Below, in pieces: positions 17,809 to 27,513 of a DNA stretch of 64,000 nt. The notes under the pieces were generated by a model, which was given only the letters and a program-made list of their open reading frames with translations, searched no databases and was not told where the DNA came from. Every line of letters begins with the position of its first letter. The first letter of the stretch is position 1. The stretch comes from an uncultured Lachnospiraceae bacterium (GTDB lineage Bacteria > Bacillota > Clostridia > Lachnospirales > Lachnospiraceae). The stretch spans positions 51,176-115,175 of the forward strand of contig CANOEC010000008.1 in NCBI GenBank assembly GCA_947564735.1, written 5' to 3'. The position numbers and the translations under genes are program-made.

Positions 17809-20535
17809 TCATGCGTTAAGCAGAATCTCTATTGTGTGCACTTCTTCGGACAGCTTTTCAATCTTATTCCTCTCTAAAAGCGCCTCAACCGATATTGTCC
17901 CGTCCTCATTCCGCCTTTTGGCAAGCGTTAATACCTTACCCTCCATAACCGCCGCTTCGATGTGGTAGTCGCCATATTCCAATCCCTGAGGATTTTTTAT
18001 TACGATACAAAATCTCCTGTCTGCAAAAGGAAGCTCCACTTCGGCTTTGCCCTTCTCGTCAAACTGCTCCCGCATCAATGCCGGATGAATCACCAAATCC
18101 CCCGCCCTGCCTCTGATGCCAAATGCTTCTGTCAGGAATGTCAACATATACCAGCTTGCCGCCCCGGTCAGATAATGGTACATTCCCCGCCCTTTCGCAC
18201 TAAAGTACTCCGGGATACCGGGATATATTTTGCTCGTCTCAAAATCCATTGCCGTGTCCGCCAGCGTCTGCAGCGCTTTGTATCCTTCCTTTGCAAATCC
18301 CCGCTGATACAATGCATTCGCATACATGACCGCCATGTGGGAGAATACCGCTCCATTCTCCTTCTCCCCGTAAGCAAAACCAAACATTCTTCCCAAGTCT
18401 GTTTTTAACTCATGAAAATCGGTGTTCAGACGGTAGCCGCCGATACATTTGTCATATAAGTATTTATCCGCACTCTTTGTAATACTGCCAATCTGATCTT
18501 TAGTCGCCGTACCGCCCATGATTGCAAAAACCTGCCCGGTCAGCATCATGCGCACGCCTCTTTCATTTTCACCTTCCACCTGTCTGCCGTTGTTGTCGTA
18601 ATACCCGTTGAACCAGCCGTATCCTTCCTTGTCTGTTACCCATTCGGTCTGCCTGATATGCTCCATCATCCAGTCCGCCTTCTCCTGTAAATTTTGGGCG
18701 AGCACACTGATCTTGATATGGGTTGTTCTACCGCTCACATTGTGCCTGCAGGATTTCACATATTCTGAGAGCACACGGTTCTTTTCGTCACTGTTGTCAT
18801 AGACTGCCTGCTCCACACTGATAAGCCGCATCAGCTCCTCCGCAACAAGTACCTCTTTGTTTCCGGTCTTATTTTCATAAAGCATTAAATAGTCTGCCAA
18901 TTCCCGTAGATTACCGGCATAAGCATTCGTAAATGCAACGCTCTCCCCACGCTCCTGCGCCATATCCAGTGCATCATTCCAGTCTGCTCCACGCAGTCTG
19001 CAATGGTTGTGTTCTCCAACCTCATAAAACGCACACAGATTCTGTAAAAGCAAATGTTCCAAAACCGTTCCGTAATAAACGGCTCCTGCCGCATCCTTCT
19101 GCCGGCTGCCGTATTCATCGTCCCACAGTTCGTCTGCGGCGGTTCCGCGCTCCGCCTGTCTGTCTTTAAAATACGGTACTTTCTTCTCAAGAATCTCCAC
19201 GTCCCCGGTCTGATCCATATACAGCTTCGTCGTCATAAATGGCCAGACCCCATGATCCATCCACACACGCGTAATATTGTTTCTATCTGCAATAAACTCC
19301 CCCTGTTTCGTACCAATGATTGTCGCGTTTGTCCCATCCATGCGGACGCCGCCGAAATTGTCAAGAAGCATCCGGCGCACCCCGTCGGGATTCATCAGAA
19401 GCAGCGCCAGACAATCCTGCCACAGATCCCGCCAGCCCCGCCCGCCTTTGCCGTAATCGTGATGGGGAAGGAAAGAGCAGCCGTATATCCTGCGCAGAAT
19501 CGGTTGGAAGCTGACCCAGCGCATGAAATTGTCAAAATCCGTAGTGCCTGTACAATAAGTAATATTGACTTTCTCCTGCCAGTAAGATTTCATCCTTGCA
19601 AGTGCCGCTTCCGTTTTGTCCGCCGTCCTATACCCGCTTATGATTTCCGTTATGTCCTCCGCATTCCCGGTCGCTCCCATCAGTATGGTATACGAAGCAT
19701 GTTCCCCCGGCGCCAGTGTAATCTCCTCAAATTTCAGACCACCTGCCGCCTCTTTGCCGTCTATACATGTGCCGGACGGCACACCCGGCGCGTTCTCCAC
19801 AACTGCCCGCGGGGTGGTATAGCTTCCGCCCTCTCCAATAAAGCTCTCCGTCGTCGGAAAAAAAGCCGCCGGTGTTTTTCCGTCACCTGTTACTCCGCAG
19901 ACAAAATAGGTGACCTGATTAATCTGATGCCCCCGCTCGTCAAAGGAAAGCGTGGGCGTAACCGTCACCCCCTCGTCCCGCACCTTGATGCGGTGCAGCA
20001 GTGAAGTGACATGTCTATGGTCTCTGATATTATCCGCGCTTCTTCCATAGATCGGAACCGCCGCCACCGGCACAAAGGCAACCGGTTCCTCTCCACGGTT
20101 TGTTATTTCCACATACATAATCTCTACGTCATGCTCCACCGGCACAAAAGAAGTCACTTTCGCTTCCAGCTTATATTTGGAGGAAACCCGCGTAACGCTC
20201 TGCCACATCAGCCCCGCCTTAAGTCTGCTTTCATCCTGTGCCTTTGTAAATTTCACCTGCTCCGCCTCCGCCGAAGCCCCAGTCACCGACCAGTTTCCGA
20301 CACCTTCCATATGGCACCAGAAATTTCTGGTAGAGCGGTTATTATGTAAATTTTCCGCGCTAACCGGCTCCAGTAAGAACTCATTCTGGTTCCGCTTACT
20401 GTCACCTCCGAGATTAGGTGTCAATACACTCTTAATTCCCTTTTCTCCCGCCACCGGAAAATACTGATAACTGTAATTCTCCGGCATATCCAGTTCAAAA
20501 GTTCCATATCCGTCCACAAAATGATAACCTTTCAT
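17809..20535 (-). CDS. GH94-type disaccharide/oligosaccharide phosphorylase
   Basis: This is 908 residues from the ATG at 20535, which has AAGGAG; an upstream start at 20577 lacks a site. It carries GH94 hallmarks: an N-terminal beta-sandwich, GGRGWRDLWQD near 364-374, and ADWNDALD near 517-524 with Asp521 matching the catalytic acid of cellobiose and chitobiose phosphorylases. The reaction is phosphorolysis of a beta-glucoside to alpha-glucose 1-phosphate. The length and N-terminal sequence resemble laminaribiose-type members rather than chitobiose ones, but this is a judgement. It heads the three-gene enzyme unit and has activator-type boxes at its promoter, so sugar supply probably induces it. 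Confidence 0.87.
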   Translation of the reverse strand: MKGYHFVDGYGTFELDMPENYSYQYFPVAGEKGIKSVLTPNLGGDSKRNQNEFLLEPVSAENLHNNRSTRNFWCHMEGVGNWSVTGASAEAEQVKFTKAQDESRLKAGLMWQSVTRVSSKYKLEAKVTSFVPVEHDVEIMYVEITNRGEEPVAFVPVAAVPIYGRSADNIRDHRHVTSLLHRIKVRDEGVTVTPTLSFDERGHQINQVTYFVCGVTGDGKTPAAFFPTTESFIGEGGSYTTPRAVVENAPGVPSGTCIDGKEAAGGLKFEEITLAPGEHASYTILMGATGNAEDITEIISGYRTADKTEAALARMKSYWQEKVNITYCTGTTDFDNFMRWVSFQPILRRIYGCSFLPHHDYGKGGRGWRDLWQDCLALLLMNPDGVRRMLLDNFGGVRMDGTNATIIGTKQGEFIADRNNITRVWMDHGVWPFMTTKLYMDQTGDVEILEKKVPYFKDRQAERGTAADELWDDEYGSRQKDAAGAVYYGTVLEHLLLQNLCAFYEVGEHNHCRLRGADWNDALDMAQERGESVAFTNAYAGNLRELADYLMLYENKTGNKEVLVAEELMRLISVEQAVYDNSDEKNRVLSEYVKSCRHNVSGRTTHIKISVLAQNLQEKADWMMEHIRQTEWVTDKEGYGWFNGYYDNNGRQVEGENERGVRMMLTGQVFAIMGGTATKDQIGSITKSADKYLYDKCIGGYRLNTDFHELKTDLGRMFGFAYGEKENGAVFSHMAVMYANALYQRGFAKEGYKALQTLADTAMDFETSKIYPGIPEYFSAKGRGMYHYLTGAASWYMLTFLTEAFGIRGRAGDLVIHPALMREQFDEKGKAEVELPFADRRFCIVIKNPQGLEYGDYHIEAAVMEGKVLTLAKRRNEDGTISVEALLERNKIEKLSEEVHTIEILLNA

Positions 20536-20586
20536 ACCCAATCTCCTTCTTATTTTGTTTCTTTCTCCGTAAAGCATTTTTCTTAA

Positions 20587-20639
20587 ATTCTAGTCAAACA
20601 ATAGCAGCGATTTAAGGTATCATTTGTTAGTTAGGTATC
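20587..20639 (-). promoter_or_regulatory. activated promoter with two direct repeats upstream of the phosphorylase operon
   Basis: On the minus strand TAGAAT (20587-20592) has a weak -35, TTAAAT (20610-20615), 17 bases upstream. AGGTATC (plus) occurs at 20615-20621 and again at 20633-20639, an 18-base period directly abutting the -35. This is the layout of an AraC-type activated promoter. Confidence 0.5.
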
Positions 20640-20683
20640 TTTTTTTTAGTTTTCCGGTCATCCGGCGTCATTTCCTATTGCAT

Positions 20684-20743
20684 AAAAACAGGACTCAGTT
20701 GATGCCGAAACGTTTCTCCGTCCCGGACTTCAACTAAGTCCTG
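20684..20743 (-). terminator. intrinsic terminator of the OPT/PqqD unit
   Basis: AGGACTCAGTTGATGCC (20690-20706) pairs with GGACTTCAACTAAGTCCT (20725-20742) with few mismatches. On the minus strand the stem is followed by a T run (20684-20688). It lies 31 bases after the PqqD-like stop. Confidence 0.7.
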
Positions 20744-20773
20744 TCCAAATCATATTGAATAAATTACTATTTC

Positions 20774-21121
20774 CTACTCTTTGAACCGAATAAAATGATA
20801 ACTCTCCATAATCTGCATATATTTTACAACCCGCGGATAGAGCGGTTCAACCTCCTCGCCAAACTCCGCTTTCTGCAAATCGGCAAGCTCCATTACCGTC
20901 CGTCCGCCGTCGATGAGCGGCCATAAGAAACTGCCGTACTTCTCCATATGGACTTTCGTAACCTTCGGCTTCTTAAAAAGCTTCTGTGCAATACGGTTAA
21001 ACACCCCCGTATTTTCTACTTCCAATACAATGATTCCCTCCTCGTCACTGCTCCATGTAAGCGCAGGTGACCTCTCCGGAATCAGATCGAGATAATTCTT
21101 CTGCTGCTTTTTCTTCTTCAT
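20774..21121 (-). CDS. PqqD-like small protein
   Basis: This 115-residue protein matches the PqqD fold pattern: a conserved Leu/Asp winged-helix core with FLWPLIDGGRTVMELADLQ around 66-85. PqqD domains (RiPP recognition elements) bind leader peptides for radical SAM enzymes, but no such enzyme or precursor peptide is visible here. The ATG overlaps the stop of the OPT transporter gene by one base, so the two are translated together. A role in binding a peptide or sensing the transporter is inference; the pairing is unusual enough to note. It ends in front of a strong terminator. Confidence 0.65.
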   Translation of the reverse strand: MKKKKQQKNYLDLIPERSPALTWSSDEEGIIVLEVENTGVFNRIAQKLFKKPKVTKVHMEKYGSFLWPLIDGGRTVMELADLQKAEFGEEVEPLYPRVVKYMQIMESYHFIRFKE

Positions 21122-23019
21122 CAGTTCTTACTCTTCTTCCACAAGGAGAACTTCAGGAGACACAGAATCATCACAGCCATCAGCACAACGCCGCCGATAT
21201 TGCCTAGGTTAAGGGAGCCCGACAAATCCATGGTAATGCCGCCGACAGCTAAGATTGCCAGCAGAATTCCTACCAGTCCTTCACCCGCAATCATACCCGC
21301 ACAATATAATGTACCGTCTGTTGCCTGACGCTCTTTGGTCTTTGCATCCACTTTCTTTCTGCCGTCCATCAGCATACGGACAACGCCGCCAATCATAATG
21401 CTGGCATTTAAGTAAATCGGCAGATACAGACCGATGGCAAAGGGCATAACCGGAACCCGTAAGATTTCCAGACCAAGTGCAAGGAATACACCGATAAATA
21501 CGAGATTCCAAGGAAGCTCACCGCCCATGATTCCTTCCACAATCATCTTCATAAGCGTTGCCTGCGGAGCCGGAACTTCCGCGCCGCCGTAGCCCCATGC
21601 ATTATTCAGCAGATACAATACGCCGCCGATGGCAAGACCGGAAGCAACGACACCTATCAGTTCCCCGATCTGCTGTCTCTTCGGTGTCGCCCCAAGCAGA
21701 TAACCGGTCTTTAAATCCTGTGACGTATCGCCCGCAATCGCCGCGATAATACAGATAACGGAACCGATGGCAATGGCGCCTGTCATACCTGTAATTCCGC
21801 TGTCTCCTGTCGCCTTAATCGTGATCGTGGCAATTAGGAGCGTAGCAATCGCCATACCGGACACCGGGTTATTGGAGCTTCCAATCAGACCTACCATCCG
21901 GGAAGATACGGTTGCAAAGAAGAAACCGAATACAACGATGAGCAGTGCACCCAGAATATTAACCGGAATCGCCGGAACAAGCCATATTATCAGAATCATT
22001 ACTGCGATACCTGCCAGAACAATGCCCATAGGCATATCCTGCGCCGTCCTCGCATCGCTTGTATTCCTGCTGCCCTTCATGCTCTTAATAGAGTCTCTGA
22101 AGGTCGTCACGATAAGCGGCAGGGATTTAATCAGGGAAATGATACCACCCGTTGCGATTGCACCGGCGCCGATATATCTCACATAGGAACTCCAGATTGC
22201 AGACGCACCGCCGCCCTCATAGAGCTGTCCGATTGTCGTTCCCACATCTGCCGGATACATCCACGTATTTGCACCAAACAGGCAAATCATCGGAATGATT
22301 ACCATCCATCCGAACAGAGAACCTACAAACATGTAGGAAGCAATCTTCGGACCAACGATATATCCTACACCGAGAAGCGCCGGATAGACTTCCATACCAA
22401 GCTCGCCCTTAAATGCGCGAAACTCTGCCGCAATATCCGCCGGAATCACCTTAATGCCATCCACAAGGAACTTAAAGACTGCCGCCAGTCCCATGCCGCT
22501 GAATACGGTAGAGGCGTTGGAGCCGCCCTCTTCACCCGCAAGAAGCACTTCCGCGCACGCCGTTCCTTCCGGATACAGAAGCGTCGCATGCTCCTTCACA
22601 ATCAAGGCATTGCGCAGCGGAATCATAAACAGTACACCCAAGATACCGCCGCAGAGCGCAATCAGCGTAATCTCCACGAGACTCGGCATACCACACAGAC
22701 CGTCTTCCGCCCATAAAAACAGCGCCGGCATCGTAAAAATTGCACCAGCCGCCAAAGACTCACCGGCAGAACCGATGGTCTGAACCATGTTGCTCTCCAG
22801 AATGGAGTTTTTCTTCATAATGACACGAATCACACCCATTGAAATAACTGCCGCCGGAATGGAAGCCGATACGGTCATACCGACACGAAGTCCCAGATAC
22901 GCATTCGCCGCGCCGAATACGACGGCAAGGATAATTCCCATGATGATTGATGTCACCGTAAACTCCGGCGTAATCTTCTCCGCCGGAATATACGGTTTGA
23001 ACTCTTTGTTGTCGTTCAT
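21121..23019 (-). CDS. OPT-family oligopeptide/metal-chelate transporter
   Basis: This 632-residue polytopic membrane protein has about 14-16 hydrophobic segments. Its N-terminal signature (AEKITPEFTVTSIIMGIILAV..GAANAYLGLRVGMTVSASIPAA) and internal GSSNNPVSGMAIAT motif are typical of OPT transporters. The family moves small peptides or metal chelates with protons. The ATG at 23019 has AAGGAGAGGG; an upstream start would add 11 residues without a site. It is translationally coupled to the PqqD-like gene. The substrate is not predictable. Confidence 0.92.
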   Translation of the reverse strand: MNDNKEFKPYIPAEKITPEFTVTSIIMGIILAVVFGAANAYLGLRVGMTVSASIPAAVISMGVIRVIMKKNSILESNMVQTIGSAGESLAAGAIFTMPALFLWAEDGLCGMPSLVEITLIALCGGILGVLFMIPLRNALIVKEHATLLYPEGTACAEVLLAGEEGGSNASTVFSGMGLAAVFKFLVDGIKVIPADIAAEFRAFKGELGMEVYPALLGVGYIVGPKIASYMFVGSLFGWMVIIPMICLFGANTWMYPADVGTTIGQLYEGGGASAIWSSYVRYIGAGAIATGGIISLIKSLPLIVTTFRDSIKSMKGSRNTSDARTAQDMPMGIVLAGIAVMILIIWLVPAIPVNILGALLIVVFGFFFATVSSRMVGLIGSSNNPVSGMAIATLLIATITIKATGDSGITGMTGAIAIGSVICIIAAIAGDTSQDLKTGYLLGATPKRQQIGELIGVVASGLAIGGVLYLLNNAWGYGGAEVPAPQATLMKMIVEGIMGGELPWNLVFIGVFLALGLEILRVPVMPFAIGLYLPIYLNASIMIGGVVRMLMDGRKKVDAKTKERQATDGTLYCAGMIAGEGLVGILLAILAVGGITMDLSGSLNLGNIGGVVLMAVMILCLLKFSLWKKSKN

Positions 23020-23151
23020 CTTTCCCTCTCCTTTGTTTTTATTTCGATACAAATAGAATTATACTGGAATTGTGTAGTTTTTACAAGAAAACTTTTCGCT
23101 TCATGCCTTTTCCCGTGATTTCGCCAAAAAAATGCAGTTCTTCCAACACGC

Positions 23152-23181
23152 TTGTAAACTACCCTCAACCTCGTGTATAAT
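23152..23181 (+). promoter_or_regulatory. purC promoter
   Basis: TTGTAA (23152-23157) is followed after 18 bases by TATAAT (23176-23181). The leader before the start at 23293 is about 105 bases and contains short inverted repeats such as ACGGC (23220-23224) with GCCGT (23255-23259). I do not recognise a riboswitch in it. Confidence 0.65.
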
Positions 23182-23292
23182 CTACATAGACAGCTTCACA
23201 CAGCAACCCGAATGGGAAAACGGCGTGCCGGACAGCGTCCTTTTACCTAAAACAGCCGTCCGAGTGCTCCAAAAGAAAGGAAATGTACAAAT

Positions 23293-24165
23293 ATGACTGA
23301 ATTAAAACCCATCAAAGAAGGTAAAGTACGCGAAATCTACGACAATGGCGACAGTCTGATTATGGTTGCCACCGACCGCATCAGTTGTTTTGACGTGATT
23401 TTGAAAAACAGGGTGACCAAAAAAGGCGCCGTACTGACGCAGATGTCCAAGTTCTGGTTTGACATGACACAGGACATCCTGCCCAATCACATGATTTCTG
23501 TAGACGTAAACGATATGCCGGAGTTTTTCAGACAGGAACAGTTTGACGGCAACAGTATGCTGTGCCGTAAATTAGAGATGCTCCCTATCGAGTGCATCGT
23601 GCGCGGCTACATCACCGGAAGCGGCTGGGCGAGCTACGTCAAAGACGGGACCGTATGCGGCATCAGGCTCCCGGAAGGTCTGAAAGAGTCCGACAAATTA
23701 CCGGAACCGATCTACACGCCGTCCACCAAAGCTGAGATTGGCGACCATGATGAGAATATCTCCTATGAGCAGAGTATCGATTATCTGGAAAAGCGATTCC
23801 CCGGCAAGGGTGCAGAATATGCCGAAAAACTTCGCGACTACACCCTCGCGCTCTATAAGAAATGTGCCGAATATGCGCTGACGCGCGGTATCATCATCGC
23901 AGATACGAAGTTTGAATTCGGGCTGGACGAAGACGGCAATATCGTCCTTGGCGATGAAATGCTCACCCCCGACAGCTCCCGTTTCTGGCCGGCGGAAGGA
24001 TATGAACCGGGACATGCACAGCCCTCCTTCGACAAACAGTTCGCAAGAGACTGGCTAAAGAGTAACGAAGGTCATGACTGGACGCTGCCGGATGATATCG
24101 TACAGAAGACGATTGATAAATATCTGCAAGGTTATGAACTGCTGACAGGAAAGAAACTGAATTGA
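23293..24165 (+). CDS. purC: phosphoribosylaminoimidazole-succinocarboxamide synthase
   Basis: This 290-residue enzyme shows SAICAR synthetase signatures: KVREIYDNGDSLIMVATDRIS near 11-31, IECIVRGYITGSGW near 98-111, and DTKFEFGLDEDG near 199-210. It joins aspartate to CAIR with ATP in purine biosynthesis. The length and N-terminal GKVREIY form match the longer SAICAR synthetases. The gene stands alone, on the opposite strand to its neighbours, with its own promoter and a strong terminator. The other purine genes are not in the window. Confidence 0.97.
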   Translation: MTELKPIKEGKVREIYDNGDSLIMVATDRISCFDVILKNRVTKKGAVLTQMSKFWFDMTQDILPNHMISVDVNDMPEFFRQEQFDGNSMLCRKLEMLPIECIVRGYITGSGWASYVKDGTVCGIRLPEGLKESDKLPEPIYTPSTKAEIGDHDENISYEQSIDYLEKRFPGKGAEYAEKLRDYTLALYKKCAEYALTRGIIIADTKFEFGLDEDGNIVLGDEMLTPDSSRFWPAEGYEPGHAQPSFDKQFARDWLKSNEGHDWTLPDDIVQKTIDKYLQGYELLTGKKLN

Positions 24166-24166
24166 C

Positions 24167-24216
24167 AAAGAGTCTGTGTAACGGTCATTACAGTGCCGTT
24201 ACACAGACTCTTTTTA
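24167..24216 (+). terminator. purC intrinsic terminator
   Basis: AAAGAGTCTGTGTAACGG (24167-24184) pairs perfectly with CCGTTACACAGACTCTTT (24195-24212), followed by further Ts. It begins next to the purC stop. Confidence 0.9.
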
Positions 24217-24276
24217 CGATAGCCTATCCTTTTCTATCAAATTTCTTTGTGCCTTCGTGCTTTTTCTCCGAAGCCT

Positions 24277-27200
24277 TTACGCTTCCTGCAGCAGCCCAAT
24301 CATCTCATCCGCCACATTCATGACTTCCTCCATCATGACATCTGTGACCGCAACGCGCAGCGTCTCCATCTGCGTACTGCATTTCTCCGGTATACGGCAC
24401 TTTTCCAAATCCTGCATTGCCGCATCCACACCATCCAATTCAAACTGATCCATGCAGTCTCTCATATTTATCAGAATCTCAATGAGTTCTTCCGCAGAGA
24501 CCGCTTTCTTATTCTGGTTGCCGGCTTCCCCGTAAGGACGCAGAACATCCTTGAAGCTGCGAAGCTCCTCTAAGAGTCCCGGCGTCTCTGCCGTGATTGT
24601 CTCCACATCTCCGGCATTTCCACAGTCCTCCATGCGGTGGAACCACTCGGAAAGATGCGCCGCACCGACCATGCGCGCCGTATTCTTCAAGGCATGGACT
24701 TCAATCGTATAATCCCTGATCAAACCGTCGGCAAGGCACTTTTCAATCTTATTTGCTTTGGCATCTATCAGTTTATAAAAATCACCAAGCAGCTTATACC
24801 ACAGCTTCTCACTGCCGGAATACTTGACGCCGTCCGCCGCATTGATACCCGGCAATTCCGGAAGCGGCGCGCCCTGTGCATTGCCCGGACTGCCGGCTGC
24901 TGCTGACGGACCCGACGGCTCTGCCATCACCGTACCCGGCGTTTCTACCCCGGCTGCCCCGGACCCTCCCTGTGGTCCTGCATTATCCTGATTCGGAAGA
25001 ATCAGTTCATCCGGAAGCCACTTTTTAATGCACTTGCAGATTTCCTTCATCTCTATCGGTTTTGCTACGAAATCATTCATACCTGCCTTTGCGAATTTCT
25101 CACGGGCGTCCATCAGCGCGTTTGCCGTCAAAGCGACAATCGGCACCGTATGGTAATATTCGTCTTCCATCCGGCGCAGCCTTTCCGTCGTCTCGATACC
25201 GTCCATAACCGGCATCATATGATCCATGAAAATAAGATGATACTTCTTTTCAGCCGCCATCTGCAATGCACGCTTCCCACTGTCCGCCAGATCGATCTTC
25301 ATGTTTAACGGCTCCAGAAGTCCTGCCGCAACCTCAAGATTAATTTCATTATCATCTACAATCAGTATATTTGCTTCCGGCGCCGTAAAATTCATGTAAT
25401 CCTCCGTGACGGGACCGACATACAGAGCCTCATGGTTGATTGTCTGACAGAAATTCAGTGCATAGAGCGGCTTGTTGACTGCCGTGATACCTGCCGCATT
25501 GCACTCCTCCAAGAGCGGGTTGCGCAGCAAGCAGAGTTCACCCATCTGCGCACTGTAATTATCCACATCGCCTTTCAGCCTCTCATATCCCTGCATATCC
25601 ATAAAGAAGCAGTCAAGCTGCTGTCTGGAGGTTTTCCATTCTTCATAAGGGATACAGGAAATCCCGAACCTCTGCGCCAAATCTTCCAGTCCGTGCCACA
25701 GACACATTTTACTGAAATATCCACTGATTTTCAGATTCTTCCGCGCTTCCTCGTCATGAATCTGCGTGGCAAGCTCATCGGTACATTTCTTCTGCATAAT
25801 ATTAAAATAAAATTCACTGCCTTCTCCGTAGGTGCTGCGCACACCGATACTGCCACCCATCATCTCCACGAGCTGCTTCGAGATGGACAATCCCAGACCG
25901 GTACCCTCTTTACCCCGGTTCTTCTTACTGTCTACCTGCTGGAACGAACCGAAAAGCTTATCCAAATCTTCCTCTCTGATGCCCTGTCCCGTATCCTGTA
26001 CGGACACTAACAGTTCTATGTTATCGCCGTTCACCTTTCCAAGACGCACTTTAAGCTTCACGAAGCCCCGCTCTGTAAATTTAATGGCATTATTGACAAT
26101 ATTGATGATAACCTGTCTGATGCGCAGTCCGTCACCGTACAGCTTCTGAGGCAGTTTTTCATCAATATCAAATAATATCTCCATGTCCTTGTCACCGATA
26201 CGCGTCAGAAAAATCATGCTCAGGTCGCTGAACATGGACATCGGTTCATATTCTTCTTCCACCAGTTCCATTTTACCCGACTCCATCTTTGAAAAATCTA
26301 ATATGTCATTTACAATATTCAACAGCGCGTTGCCAGAGTTCTTAATGTTGACCAGATATCCTCTGTCCTGTTGCGGAAGGTCTTCCCGCAGAAGAATCTC
26401 CGTCATACCCACAATCGCATTCATGGGAGTACGGATTTCGTGCGTGATATTGGAGACAAACGTGGATTTTGCCTGATTCGCCGCTTCCGCACGCTCCTTC
26501 AAGCCTTTCATAATATCCGCCTGTTCCTTTGCATTTCTCGCATACCGGAAGCTGTCCGTGATATCATTGAAGACATACATTTTACCGAAATATACATTCT
26601 GTTTAGTCAGCAGACGGCTTCCCACATCATATACCTTGTTGCCCTGCTCAATCGTCCTCTTCTCAATAATGCATTCATCCAGTTCTTCAATCACCGACGG
26701 CAGAGAACTAATATTGTCAAGCGGATACAACTCCCCCGCCTTCTTATTATGATAAATAACCGTATTATCACGGTCAAGCACAATCAGACCGGAGGAAAGC
26801 TCGTCAATCGCCTGATCCTGCGCCATGGACAGTGTCTCTAGTATCTTGTCTTTGTACAGATAAACAGACAGTATAATAACCGACACAAAATATGCCACCA
26901 GCGTGGAATCATAACCGCCGAACCAGTTCAGCATATATCCTGCCCAGCCCACACTCATCACCACAAAGATTGCAAAAAAGGCACGCAGCCTGTTTCGCTC
27001 ATTTTCACTGCCAACATGCATATACTTGCGCACGCAGGCAATAACCATCGTCACGACATAGCCAATCAGTCCTATATGATAGATAACGTACACCGGACCA
27101 TAGTCAAACTCAAGATGCGGAAAAACTCCTGCTGTCGTATATCTGACGGCACTGTAATAGAGTTGCTGCTTTTCGCATGTCATGACTAAAAAGGTAATCG

Positions 27201-27513
27201 CAATGTGACAGCACGTCAGCACCGCCGGCAGCCATTTTGGAATTCTGACCTTACAGTAGTCCATGACAAACAGAAACATCGTCAATACGATAATCGGCTT
27301 TCCGATATATGAAAATTTCACTGCCTGCAGCGCCATTTCCGGCGTATCCGCCTGTATCTCATACAAATACCCCACAAAGTTGACAATCAACGCAATCATA
27401 AGGAGCAAAAGCCTCGTCTGCTGCCTCGACGGACGTTGGTTCATGAGATAGAGCGCTTCCCCGAATAACACGATAATTCCAAGAACTTGTAAAAACACAA
27501 ATAAAATATACAT
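24277..27513 (-). CDS. hybrid histidine kinase with 7TM sensor, PAS, receiver and Hpt domains
   Basis: This is a 1078-residue multidomain kinase. Residues 1-222 hold about seven transmembrane segments of the histidine-kinase N-terminal 7TM type, followed by a PAS-like domain (about 235-325) and a short coiled coil. The HisKA phosphoacceptor is His358 in THEIRTPMNAI, with a GHKL core to about 585 (ATP lid GTGLGLS). A divergent spacer (about 590-700) follows, then a receiver with NILIVDDNEINL and acceptor Asp in FMDHMMPVMDG, and a C-terminal Hpt-like segment with HALKNTARMVGA. All phosphorelay residues seem present. Its ATG overlaps the stop of the GGDEF/EAL gene by one base, so both act in one signalling unit linked to cyclic di-GMP. 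Confidence 0.92.
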   Translation of the reverse strand: MYILFVFLQVLGIIVLFGEALYLMNQRPSRQQTRLLLLMIALIVNFVGYLYEIQADTPEMALQAVKFSYIGKPIIVLTMFLFVMDYCKVRIPKWLPAVLTCCHIAITFLVMTCEKQQLYYSAVRYTTAGVFPHLEFDYGPVYVIYHIGLIGYVVTMVIACVRKYMHVGSENERNRLRAFFAIFVVMSVGWAGYMLNWFGGYDSTLVAYFVSVIILSVYLYKDKILETLSMAQDQAIDELSSGLIVLDRDNTVIYHNKKAGELYPLDNISSLPSVIEELDECIIEKRTIEQGNKVYDVGSRLLTKQNVYFGKMYVFNDITDSFRYARNAKEQADIMKGLKERAEAANQAKSTFVSNITHEIRTPMNAIVGMTEILLREDLPQQDRGYLVNIKNSGNALLNIVNDILDFSKMESGKMELVEEEYEPMSMFSDLSMIFLTRIGDKDMEILFDIDEKLPQKLYGDGLRIRQVIINIVNNAIKFTERGFVKLKVRLGKVNGDNIELLVSVQDTGQGIREEDLDKLFGSFQQVDSKKNRGKEGTGLGLSISKQLVEMMGGSIGVRSTYGEGSEFYFNIMQKKCTDELATQIHDEEARKNLKISGYFSKMCLWHGLEDLAQRFGISCIPYEEWKTSRQQLDCFFMDMQGYERLKGDVDNYSAQMGELCLLRNPLLEECNAAGITAVNKPLYALNFCQTINHEALYVGPVTEDYMNFTAPEANILIVDDNEINLEVAAGLLEPLNMKIDLADSGKRALQMAAEKKYHLIFMDHMMPVMDGIETTERLRRMEDEYYHTVPIVALTANALMDAREKFAKAGMNDFVAKPIEMKEICKCIKKWLPDELILPNQDNAGPQGGSGAAGVETPGTVMAEPSGPSAAAGSPGNAQGAPLPELPGINAADGVKYSGSEKLWYKLLGDFYKLIDAKANKIEKCLADGLIRDYTIEVHALKNTARMVGAAHLSEWFHRMEDCGNAGDVETITAETPGLLEELRSFKDVLRPYGEAGNQNKKAVSAEELIEILINMRDCMDQFELDGVDAAMQDLEKCRIPEKCSTQMETLRVAVTDVMMEEVMNVADEMIGLLQEA

